A stretch of DNA of 64,000 nucleotides from Typha latifolia. Lineage: Eukaryota; Streptophyta; Magnoliopsida; Poales; Typhaceae. A program made the translations under genes and the position numbers. The stretch lies in contig CM034107.1 in assembly GCA_019914945.1 (NCBI GenBank), forward strand, positions 8,246,001-8,310,000. Direction: 5' to 3'. The notes below the pieces were generated by a model. That model saw nothing but the letters and a program-made list of their open reading frames with translations, ran no database searches and was not told where the DNA came from. The number at the start of each line of letters is the position of its first letter. The first letter of the stretch is position 1. Positions 46,525-57,337 of this stretch are shown one piece after another.

Positions 46525-47668
46525 TAATCCAAAGCACAAATGCCTAAGGAAGTACGAAGATACTCAAATCTCTGTAAATCCAAAGGTTTTGTAAATAGAT
46601 CACCCAACTGTTTCTCTGTCATAAGTAAACCAGATACCTAAGTCAACTGTGCCACCGACATATTTTATGATACGTTTCATGGCATACAAATTTGTCTCCT
46701 TAGGTTCAGACTGAAACCTAGCACACACACCGACGCTAAATGCAACGTCAGGTCTATTAGCAGTTAAGTACAAAAGACTACCAATCATGCTCCTATACAG
46801 TGTCTGATCAACACTTTGTCTTGAAATATCCTTACCTAGTTTGGTAGTTGTACTCATAGGAGTTCTAACATGTTTTGCATTTTCTAAACCAAATTTAGTC
46901 ACTAGATCCTTAGCATACTTGGTTTGAGCGATAAATATCCCTCTTTCCAATTGAGTAATTTGAAGTCCCAAAAAGAACTTCAACTGACCCATCATGCTCA
47001 TCTCAAAATGACTATGCATGAGATCAGCAAACTCCTTAGCTAACAATTGACTTGTTGCCCCGAAGACGATATCATCCACATATATTTGTGCCACAACTAA
47101 ACTAGACATGAGCAAATGTCTCATCAAAATCTATACCCTCAACCTAAGTATATCCCTGTGCTATGAGTCTAGCTTTATTTCGAACTATATTGCCATGTTC
47201 ATCACTTTTATTCTTGTAAATCCATTTTGTTCCAATGACGTTCACATTCTTAGGTCTAGGAACTAAATACCAAACATCATTCCTAAAAAATTGCTCTAAT
47301 TCCTCATGCATAGCATTAACCCAAGAATCATCTAACAATGCTTCCTTCACATTTTTAGGTTCAAAAGAAGATGTATAACAAGTAAATGATACCTCACTTT
47401 GGATTTGTCGTCTTGTCTTAATTGGTTCATTTACGTCTCCGATCACTTGTGACAAAGTGGATGATCCGATTTCACTGCGCGAGATGGTTCCGGTACGTTG
47501 CGAGTCATCTTTGTTCATTTCAACTTTGTCCTCGTCCTGATTCTCAATTTCCAGATCAAGCTCATTTCCTATTTCTTCGTCATATGTATCTGCAGAAACA
47601 GAAATAGGAGTAGCTTCAGTTAAATCAGTCGTGGATTCATCTATCATTACATTAGCAGATTCCATCAC
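46525..47668 (-). pseudogene. copia reverse transcriptase/RNase H with core deletions
   Basis: The minus strand starts with the IN-RT linker and the RT opening (WVNAMHEELEQF, GTKWIYKNK, NKARLIAQGYT, then a stop at about 47144). Sequence then jumps from DETFA (about 47125) to VAQIYVDDIVFG: about 100 or more residues with the first catalytic Asp region are missing, though the YVDD box is kept. It continues to the thumb (LYRSMIGSLLYLTANRPD), then most of RNase H is lost and the frame shifts into the pol C-terminus (QLGDLFTKPLD), ending at about 46525. Not functional. Confidence 0.9.
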
Positions 47669-47695
47669 AGTAGAAGTGTTAAGATTAAATACTCT

Positions 47696-49159
47696 CTAGG
47701 CTCTGCTATTATTCGAATATCCTAAGAAGATGCCTTCGTTACTTCTAGTGTCAAATTTAGTCAAATATTCTCGATCATGCAAGATATAGCATTTACTACC
47801 AAAAACTCGAAAATATTTAACACTAGGTTTCTTACCTTTCCAAATTTTATATGCAGTCAATTTTGTACCTGGTCTTAGATAAACACGATTTATCACATGT
47901 ACCGCTGTATTGACTGCCTTTGCCCAAAACTTTTGAGGAACCTTTTTAGCATGAAGCATAACCCTAGCCATTTCCTGCACAACTCGGTTCTTTCTTTCCA
48001 CAATCCCGTTCTGTTGTGGAGATATAGGAGCTGAAAATTAATGTTGAATACCAAGAGAATCGCAAAATATAGAAAAATTTTCATTTTCAAATTCTCTACC
48101 ATGATCAGAACGAATCCTAACTAGGGTAGTAGATTTTTCATTATGCAATTTTAAGCATAGTGATTTAAAAACTTCAAAGGTTTCAGACTTCTCACGTAGA
48201 AAGGCAACCCATGTATATCTGGAGTAATCATCAACCATTAAGAAAATATAGCGTTTACCTCCAAGACTTTCCGTTTTTGTTGGACCCATCAAGTCCATGT
48301 GAACTAATTGGAGCACACGGTCGGTGGTAGCTGCATTTACCTTCTTGTGTGAAATCCTAGTTTGTTTTCCAATTTGACACGAACCGCAAACCCTTTTTGA
48401 CATTTCTTTCATCTTAGGTATTCCTCTTACCACTTCTTGTTTGGACAGAGTAAATAATTCCTTATGATTCACATGTCCAAGACGTTGATGCCAAAGATCT
48501 GCAATGTCGAAAGAGGCACTGTTACATTTCAGTTTATGTGACTTTCCAATAACATAGCAATTATCAGATGTTCTAGATCCATAACGTATAACATTACCAC
48601 CATGATCTAGAATAGTACAATCATTTTTAGAGAATTTTACCTCATAATCTTCATCACAAAATTGTCTGATGCTTAGAAGATTTGCTTTCAAGTCCTTAAC
48701 ATAAATAACATTTTCAAGAATAGGAACACCTAAAATACTTACCTTTCCTTTACCTATTACCTTGGATGAATTACCATCTCCGTATGTCACAACTCCCCCT
48801 TCATGTTTTTCGAGATTAGAAAATAAGGATTTGTCGCCTGACATATGTCTTGAACAGCCACTGTCTAAATACCACAAGTCAGAATTTAAAGCTTTCAAGA
48901 CAGTATGTACAACATAACATTTCAAATCACTTTTCTTGACCCATATGTCCTTTGTTTTCATCCCATAAATGAAAGCACTTCTAGGTTTTTGCAAAAGTTT
49001 GCAATGAGGTCGAATATGCCCTAGAATGCTGCAATGATAGCATGTCGGAACAAACATTTTTCTACTCACCTTTTGTCGTGGAGTGTGACTAGAGTTTACC
49101 TTTGGTACCGTCGAAGTTTCACTAGTTTGTAGATTCAACTTCAGTTTAGAAGCATTCAT
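47696..49159 (-). pseudogene. copia gag end, protease and integrase (copy 2)
   Basis: In order on the minus strand: a CCHC knuckle (CYHCSILGHIRPHC), the aspartic protease site WYLDSGCSRHM (about 48860), GAG-pre-integrase (LWHQRLGHVNHKEL), CxxC (VCGSCQIGKQ) and the integrase core (HMDLMGPT, MVDDYSRYTW, IRSDHGREFE). A GAG-to-TAA-type change stops the frame at about 48038 after SLGIQH. The remaining core continues from about 48020 (QNGIVERKNR) to a stop at 47696 after SNNSRA. Copy 1 has Glu where this stop is. Confidence 0.9.
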
Positions 49160-49289
49160 CCAGGATTGCTTTGTAAATGCGGTTGATGGCTTCAGGTATT
49201 CTTCCTTTTGTATACCTACAGAAACAAAGTCAGTTTTGTTATTATTTGAATTACTAGTGTATCCAACACCATACCTGTCTTTTCCAGAT

Positions 49290-50707
49290 ATCTAAGCTTT
49301 TAGAATCTCATCAAGTTTGTTCTTCCCTTTTAGAAATGCCACTTCCTTATTCAATCGCTCTAGTTCAATTTTATCAGCCTTCATTTTATTTTTCGCATTG
49401 TCAAGTTGTTCAGAAAGGTCTTTGACACGTTCAAGCTCCAATTTGTACTTCTCCTCAAATTGAATTCTTTCTGGTTCAATTACCTTGAGTCGTTGATGTA
49501 GTCTAAGATTGCTTTTCATGAGTTTAAACGACTCCAGGTACAGGTCATTATATGCCTTTTGAATTTCAGATTCATCTTCTTCAACTAGTAACATATCCTG
49601 ATTATCTGTACTATCAGTATCAATAACGGAATCAATATTAAGTAGAGAAGAGGCAAAAGCTACAAAATTTTCTTCGTCTTTTCCAGAATCGATATCAGAT
49701 TCATCTGAGTCATCCCAAGTTACTTTCATAGCTTTACCCTTCTTCTTAAGGCGATTAGGGCATTCTTGTGCTATGTGACCAAAACCAGAACATTCAAAGC
49801 ATCAAACTTTATTCTCAGAATTCTTAATTTTCTGTTTGACACCATTGTTGCTCACACCTGTGTTCGAACTTGCAGTATTCTTCTTTTTCACAAAGGCTTT
49901 GCTTTCCTCAAGTTTTTCAGCATTCAACTTGTTTGGCTTCCGAAAGAATTTATTGAACTTTTTAATGAACATGGTCAACATCTCAACATCTAAATCACCT
50001 TCATCATCAGACTCCTCTATACTTTGTTCAACTGTGGATAAGGCAATCCCTTTGGACTTCCTCGGTCTTGAAAGGCTGGACTCAAATGTTTGGAGATTTC
50101 CTACCAATTGTTCAACTTTCATAGAATCGATGTCCTTACTTTCCTCAATAGCTGTAACTTTTGCCTGAAACCTCTCTGGAAGAGACCTAAGGATTTTACG
50201 GATAATTCTGTTTTCAGGAATTTTCTCTCCTAGGTTAAAACTGAAGTTGACTATATCACTCAGCTTTACATAGAACTCATCAAATGTCTCATTTTCCTCC
50301 ATACGTAGAGTTTCAAAACTAGTAGTCAACCTCTGAAGTTTAGAAAGTTTGACAGCCATAGTTCCTTCGTGAGTAGTTTCTAAGATCGTCCAAGGTTCTT
50401 TTGCTATCTCACAAGTAGAAATTCTTCTAAATTCTTCCGAGGAAACACAACTAAAAATTGCATTTATTGTCTTGCTATTCTATCCAACTTTTTCATAGTC
50501 TGACCTATCCCATGACTCTATCGGTTTATTAGCAAGTTTATCATCCACCATGTACATTGGTGGACTCCAACCGTTCACAACGGCAAACCATACTCGTTTA
50601 TCTATAGACTTCAAGTAAGCTCTCATCCTAGCTTTCCAATATCCATAATTTGATCCATCTAGGATAGGAGGTCTAATAGATGATGGTCCATCTCTATGAA
50701 AATTCAT
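49290..50707 (-). pseudogene. copia gag (copy 2) with two nonsense changes
   Basis: The start is ATG 50707 (MNFHRDGPSS), downstream of the primer site. It is colinear with copy 1. The Trp after DYEKVG reads TAG (about 50487). The codon before the CCHC knuckle CFECSGFGHIAQEC reads TGA at about 49803 where copy 1 has Arg (CGA), a change expected from CpG deamination. The C-terminal coiled coil (ERIQFEEKYKLELERVKDL) is intact to a stop at 49292. Gag would form the particle and the knuckle binds RNA. Confidence 0.9.
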
Positions 50708-50741
50708 GCCTATCTGATCTCTCTCAAAGGGTGAGACAACC

Positions 50742-50754
50742 TGCTCTGATACCA
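50742..50754 (-). other. Primer binding site, copia copy 2
   Basis: Minus strand TGGTATCAGAGCA, two bases from the LTR end at 50757. Confidence 0.94.
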
Positions 50755-50756
50755 AT

Positions 50757-51800
50757 TGAAAAAACTCCTAGACACAAGTATGTATCTAAATACTAGGCAA
50801 TGATATCACTCGTTCGCTTAAGTAAAAGTCCGTAGAAATATTAAGAACGAAAGTAGAGATGAACGCCAAGATTTTAACGTGGAAAAACCCAAACGGGAAA
50901 AAACCACGGATCCAAACTCGGATCAAAACCAATCACTAGAATAGTAGCAATTACAAGACTGACTCTCAAAACAACCCGTCGATCCAAACGACTTTATTCC
51001 TCTCAGTCTTGCTCGCTAGAACCCACGATTCACCGCTTCTCGTGATTGAAGTCCAATCTCAATAACCCTCGAGATTGATCTTTCGTCTAGACAGCCCTTA
51101 AGACGAAAGATTAAGATTTGTAGATGAGTGGAACCTTGTTAGTTGAAGAACCGATGTAGCCTCAAGAAGTCTCCTTCAATAATGCTTCTTCAACCACCCT
51201 CAAGATAGGGCATCACAATTCTTCTATATGATCTCCAAGATAGAGCCAAATTCAAGTCTTATCCGTACTCACGAAAGTCCAATTTTATCAAACTTCGTTG
51301 GTGCGTTCGAACGCGGCCCGGGTGCGTTCGAACGGCATGACTTGAACTCAGGTGCGTTCGAACGGGCCCGAGTGCGTTCGAACGCGACAACTTGAATTCT
51401 TCAGGTTGCGTTCGAACGCGTTTGTGAACGCAGCTCTCGGTCTGTGTGAACGCAATACCCGCGTTCGAACGCGTTTGTGAACGCGGCTCTCTGTATGTGT
51501 GAACGCAATACCCGCGTTCGAACGCGCTTGTGAACGCGGCTCTCTGTCTGTGTGAACGCAGTACCCGCGTTTGAACGCGCTTGTGAACGCGGCTCTCTGT
51601 CTGTGTGAACGCAGTACCCGCGTTCGAATGCGCTTGTGAACTCCGCGTTTGTGAACGCGGTGTGAACTCGACGGCTTTTCTCCAATAATCTTGCAATCCT
51701 TCAAACTAAAGATATTCTAAACTTGTGTAAAGCTCATATACATGAAAAAAATACACTTAGAATATTTTATACACAATTGCCAACAAATAAAAACCTAACA
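50757..51800 (-). mobile_element. copia 5' LTR (LTR D), longest and best preserved
   Basis: 1044 bp, TGAAAAAACTC...CCTAACA. At 51300-51640 it carries eight TTCGAA cores, most within GCGTTCGAACGC, and about four 53-bp units. This copy keeps most CpG sites that are mutated in LTR A. Confidence 0.95.
51300..51660. repeat. Palindrome and 53-bp repeat array in copia LTR D
   Basis: The first half has GTGCGTTCGAACG boxes spaced about 20-35 bp apart (51301-51420). The second half has 53-bp units, each with one palindrome. Confidence 0.92.
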
Positions 51801-51805
51801 ATATT

Positions 51806-52212
51806 AACTTTCTGTTATTGAGTATCTGAATTCTTGATTGTTACCTCAAACAAAATTTTTAGTTATTACATCATGATGCTAAAACATTGATTGGTTACAA
51901 GGACAATTCTATCATTGGATGGTCTTGGTTGTATTTAAATAATTGAGATGCTAGAACTTTTGCAAATATAAGTTACGAGGGAGCATAATTTAGACTTAAA
52001 ATTATTGTCAATTTTGCATTATAATGATTAAAGAGCAAGTGAAATGCTATTAAGTAAGCCTTGCAATAATTATGTTTACTATCGGCAGACCAATGTATGA
52101 ATGATTAATCTTGCACATAGCTGTTTTTGGAACAACTTAATAAGTTGAGTATGTCATGCTTGAGTTCTCTTATTGTTTTCATAAATACTAGTATAATTAT
52201 TTGCAATAAAGT
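51806..52212 (+). mobile_element. gypsy family A interior, segment 2 (decayed)
   Basis: Resumes after the copia insertion. AT-rich, with no coding motif. It ends at the family B insertion. Confidence 0.5.
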
Positions 52213-54326
52213 TGTAATAACCCAACCTAAAAAAAAAAAAATTGTTCTACATGGGCACGACGTGGCCGGCCACACTCGTGCCCATGCAGCTGGGCATGGC
52301 GTGGGGGTGCAGTATATATAATGATGTTGTAGAAGGATGTTGATGATACTATACGATTAAATTGTGCAGTATATATAATGGACTTTGTATAGAGGATATG
52401 ATAGAATATTAAATTGAGACTTTTGAAGAAATAAGAGGTTTAAGTGATTTAATTAGGAATGAGATATGTTGGTATAGATGTTAAATTGAGATATTTTGTG
52501 TTTTGACATGTTAGTTATTTTGATGATACTAATTGGAGAGATAATTTGATAGAGTTATTCATAGAGCCTATAGACTTGATTATTTGTTATGACTGAGAGA
52601 TGGTTTGAAAGTTGAACTAATTGCTTCATAGGATAGCAATGAAAGGAATATAGAGGACTATGATCTTTCATATTTAGTGCATCGATGGATGTTTATTATA
52701 CTGTTAGATGATAAACGGATAATGATGTATAGGAAAATGATTATATTAATATTTGTTTAACCGTTAACTTATATGCTCGATTATTACTAGAGGTTATTGA
52801 GCGAGCCTTTTTAGAATGATGAGATTGATCTTAATGATTGTAAAGACTTACAGGTTTACATTTAAGTCTTAAGATAAAGATATTTGATTGGGAGATAATG
52901 ATTTCATAATTGGAAGATAATGACTTCATGATTGGTTCCATTATAGTTTGTGAAAGTTTGATCTTTTAGTAAATTGCAAAGTTCAGGTTGCGAGAATGTT
53001 ATAATTTATATTTTTGGATGTCTTCTGATCTATATGAATTAGTTAGTGCCAGTTATTTTATTAGCAAATCATAATATCATTACCAATTCGGGAGATTAAT
53101 CTTAGTAGCTTTAGTTCATGTACAATAATTTTGTGGATTTGTCTAAGATGTGTTATGTATTCTTAAAAATCAAGTATGATGGATTAGTAAATATTTTGTG
53201 CGGCAATGGATTAATATTATAAACTGAATATTATATCTGTCAAGATATTGAAGAGATTATTGGTGGATATACTAGTAGTGATAGTAATTAAAGAGATAAT
53301 GATCAAACTGGAATTATATGAATTAAGAATGAATGGTTTGGATATAGAAGTGATTGATAGAAAGATCATTATAAAGTTTATCATGTATGTTCCTTGAGAG
53401 AGTTTAGATTTAACCTTTTAGATATTGCAGATTAAGAAGGAAGATAATGTGGAGAATCAGAAGAGGATATAAATTTCAGTTGAGGGTGCATTAGGATTTA
53501 CATTGATAGGTTGGATTTGATGCACTGTATGTTATTCTGGAGAATGTATTATGAATACACGTTGATATTGTAGTCTTATATGGATAGGTATAATCTCTTA
53601 TATTGATTTATCTAGTAATTTGTATAATAGTTTAAGCATATGAGCAGTGCACTTTAAATAAGAGAGTTTGTGCTATCGCCTAAATTTTATGAGGATATCG
53701 GATGATGCTGAGTATGTTTAGATTAGTGAGATTATTTGTTTAGGAAGAGGAGCATGAGTTAAAGTATTTCAAATGTTTTTGAAATAACTTGTATTTATCG
53801 TTCCACTTAGTATTAGTGATAGTATTGAAGAATAATCCATTGAGTATGTTTGGGATTGGAGTATATATTCAGCAGATTGGAGATAATTTACTTAAATAGG
53901 TTGTATAGTATTATCATAAGTGATTATGGCATTACGATGTGTATTGTGGTAGTTAGCAGGAAAAGTGATAAAATTGGGATAGCTTGAGGTATTTTGGAGT
54001 AGAATATGATTTACTTAATAGATGACAACACCTTTTTATATTGTAGAATGAATGTACGCTTCTTTGTAGACTAGTGGTATTATTGATGTTTATAGACATG
54101 GCAAAATTACCTGACTCACCTAGATCTAAAAATTTTAATTTTGTATGGGAGTTACTTGGGGTTGTGTAATGTTAAGAGTTAGTGAGTAAGTTAGTAAATG
54201 AAGTATGAGTTATTGATTTGAAAAGTGAGATTAGGCGGTTGTCGATTTGATTAAAAGGCAGTGGAACTAGATATGTGGTTTTTGTTACAATACATGTGTG
54301 ATTTAAATTTCAGGGTCAAAATTTTT

Positions 54327-54344
54327 GTAAGGGGGGAAGGAAAA
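54327..54344 (+). other. Polypurine tract, gypsy family B
   Basis: GTAAGGGGGGAAGGAAAA immediately before TGTAATAACCC. Confidence 0.88.
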
Positions 54345-54539
54345 TGTAATAACCCAATCTAAAAAAAAAAATTGTTCTACATGGGCACGATGTGGCCGGC
54401 CTTGTGCCCATGCAGCTGCGCATGGCGTGGGGGTGCCACGCACCCCCTAGCGTGGCCGCGGCGGGCCCCAGCGCCGCCGCAGCTACCGCCAAAAACCCCC
54501 CCAACCGCCTCTCTCTCTCTCTCTTCCCCCTCTAAATAT

Positions 54540-54574
<35 letters not shown>

Positions 54575-54661
54575 GAGGCCGGACTATCGCCGCCGTCGCC
54601 ACCTCCACGAGCGCCGGTGAGCTCTTTCTCCTCCTCTCTCTTCTTCTCTCTTCTTCTCTCT

Positions 54662-54736
<75 letters not shown>

Positions 54737-57332
54737 TTTCTTACCTTGGGCTCGGGCCCGTCGGAGCCGAACCGCCGGCGAGAGGCCGGCAGCTGGTGGC
54801 CAGCTGCTGGTGCCCTCCCCGCAGGCCGGGTCCGCACCTCCCTCCCCTCCTCCCTTCTTCTTCTTCTTCTTCTTCTTCTTCTTCTTCTTCTTCTTCTTCT
54901 TTCTTTCTTTCTCTCTTTTTCTCTTCCCTCCTCAGCTCCCACTTCTTCTTTTCTGCACAGTGATGGGCTCGGCCCAGCACTGTAGCAAGCAGTGTTGGGC
55001 CGAGCCCAGCACTGTAGTAGTGTTTTAATTATTTATTTATTTATTTGATGTTATTTATTTAGGTTTTTCCTTCTTAATTAATGCAAATAGATTATTTAGA
55101 CATTAATTATTTTAATAATAATATATTCTTTAATATGATTAGTATTAATTGTAATTTGTATAATCAATGATTAATTAGGTATAAATATAAGTAATACTCA
55201 TTTTTATTTATTTATATCTCTATTAGATTAATATATAGATTTGTAAATTATAATTATCAAATTTATATACCAATATTTTTATGAGATACATTTTAAATAA
55301 TTCTAATAATTTATTATACATTATTATTTTGTAACAAATAAGATAATGACTACATAGTCCCTAATTAATCAAGATATAATTTAATTATAATTAGGTTTTT
55401 ATCTATATTTATATTTTATTTATAATAAAAATCTAGCCAATTATAAAATTAAGTGGAAATTCTAAAATCTAATAAATCATCATATTTTACTCGAACGGAT
55501 TATAATGAGATAAACAACTAACTTTATGTTACTTAAACATTTTCAGATCCCGAACTCCTTATTTGAGACCCCGTGGACCTTGCTAGCGAGAAGTGTCACA
55601 CGGTTGATGGGCGGATGTAAGGGATACATTGTTTGTATCTTCTGATCAATGTGATTAGTCTTATCCCCTAGACGTCTTTCTCAAATTAGGATATATTATA
55701 TCTTATTTACAAGCATGTTTTGACCTCCAGCATGATTATATAATTTTATCTAGAGATGATTACAATCGAGCATATTTTATCATGCATTCGATTATGCTGA
55801 TTTGGGATATGAGTACATTGGTGATATGTATAAAGATGATTAGAGATGATTCTACTGTTATGATTGTTTACCGAGTTGATATGTAGCATGAGTATGCATG
55901 TGTTGACGAGACAGTTAGAGATTACATTGCATCATTTTCTCTTAATTCCTATTCCACCTAAATTTCTGTTATGCATTGACTTGTTACCGTACTGGATATA
56001 TGCATTTGATCTGACATTTAGTAGGAAAGCATGAAATGTGATTGATAGGATAGCTGATAGAAAGCATGAGGATACCCGAGTAGGCGCCAGGGTTAGGGGT
56101 GCTTGGAGTGATGATTATGGTCGCTGATATGCGATATCTCGTGGCCCATGTCCGAGGTCAGTTGAGTCGTGCGTAACAGACAATCAAACATATATCGTTC
56201 GCTAGGGCATATGTGGCGAGTTATCCTCATGAGATTTCTATCAGCTAGAAGGGTGCCCGGTCTAGATGGATATTGATACCCTTAGTGGATGACAGGGTAT
56301 GATTATATTTGAGATACTCCTTGCGGATGACAGAGTATGCTCTGAGCCTTCGGGCATAATGTTGAGACCGAGTACCGGGTGTTGACTGTGCACAGTGGTT
56401 TAGTATGATGATATTATACCGAGATGTCTGTGATGATCGTGATGTTGAGAAATGCATATGATTTTATTTTTATCTGACATACCTGATTATTGAGTGGTCA
56501 ATATACATCATATATGGTTGCATTTGATATCATAGCATGGCTATGGTCGGCATGCATCATGTGTCATATTTGATAGAGAGTTATGATGATCATATGACAT
56601 GGAGATTTGTTTATTCATTGTCGAGGATTGTATACTTTTATCAGTATGACATATTATCTACTTTTTATTTATGTATTATTGACGATACATTCATATACTC
56701 ATTCATGACATGATGATGCTTTCTGATTCATATTATCCAGTACATGATTTACTCTCTATTTGGCATCACTAATTCGGGGTAAGGTCTATTCACTGAGCTT
56801 TTTGCTCATGACTCTCTTTATTTCTTTTCTAACCCCCTCAGATATGTAGTACGTGATATCGACTTGAGAAGATATTTTAGAGCGATGATGAGGTGAGCTA
56901 TAGATGCGAGATGGTATAGATGATAGTTTATATAAAAATTGAGTTGTATTAATATTTGATATTTGTATTAAACGATGATTTGTATAATACAGGTCGAATC
57001 ATAGTGTACTCTTGTATTAGTTATTTTAGTTGTATCTTGATGGTTTGTTGTGGCCTGTGTGGGTCCTGCCAGATTATGTAACGGTCTAGTGTATATTATT
57101 GTGGACTTGGATATTCATATGTTAACAAGTTTATTTGGTTGATAGTATGATGTATTTGGTGATGGATTATGTGATCATGGATAGGTTAACAGGTTTTATT
57201 TGATTATGTCATGATTATATGTGCACAGGAGAGTATCTGTGTGTGACGGGCCTTGCCCGACCTGTCGCGTGCGCCGCGCGTGCCGTGTGGGCGCGTGGGC
57301 GTGCACGTGCCGTGCCGGGTGGGGGCGTTACA
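54345..57332 (+). mobile_element. gypsy family B 3' LTR
   Basis: 2988 bp, TGTAATAACCC...GGGGGCGTTACA. It contains a long CT tract (54667-54730) and a TTC tract (54857-54902). The end is strongly CpG-rich (57250-57332). Confidence 0.9.
54480..54920. repeat. CT and TTC microsatellites in family B LTR
   Basis: Uninterrupted TC repeat of about 30 units at 54667-54728 and a TTC repeat of about 15 units near 54857-54902, with shorter CT runs at 54509-54571. Confidence 0.93.
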
Positions 57333-57337
57333 AAAGT

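Larger units (their letters stand above)
42842..51800 (-). mobile_element. Full-length Ty1/copia element of Sirevirus layout (copy 2)
   Basis: An 8959-bp insertion on the minus strand: 5' LTR 51800-50757, primer site 50754-50742, gag, pol, env-like ORF, polypurine tract, 3' LTR 43575-42842. Identical target duplications ATATT flank it (42837-42841 and 51801-51805). The first 115 bp of the two LTRs differ at only two sites, so insertion is recent. Gag has two nonsense changes, pol has a stop and two large deletions, and the 3' LTR lacks about 310 bp, so it is non-autonomous although its structure is complete. Confidence 0.95.
52213..57332 (+). mobile_element. gypsy family B element with truncated 5' LTR, duplication AAAGT
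   Basis: A 98-bp LTR start (52213-52310, TGTAATAACCCAACC) is followed by about 2 kb of decayed interior, a polypurine tract and a full 3' LTR (54345-57332). Identical pentamers AAAGT flank the whole unit (52208-52212 and 57333-57337), so both outer ends are original. The rest of the 5' LTR and the primer site were lost by an internal deletion at about 52310. No pol domain can be read in 52311-54326. Confidence 0.88.

Noticed and set aside
51301..51640. Regularly spaced palindromic repeats resembling a CRISPR array
   Set aside because: They are tandem 53-bp units inside a plant copia LTR; the 'spacers' are repeats too, and there are no cas genes.
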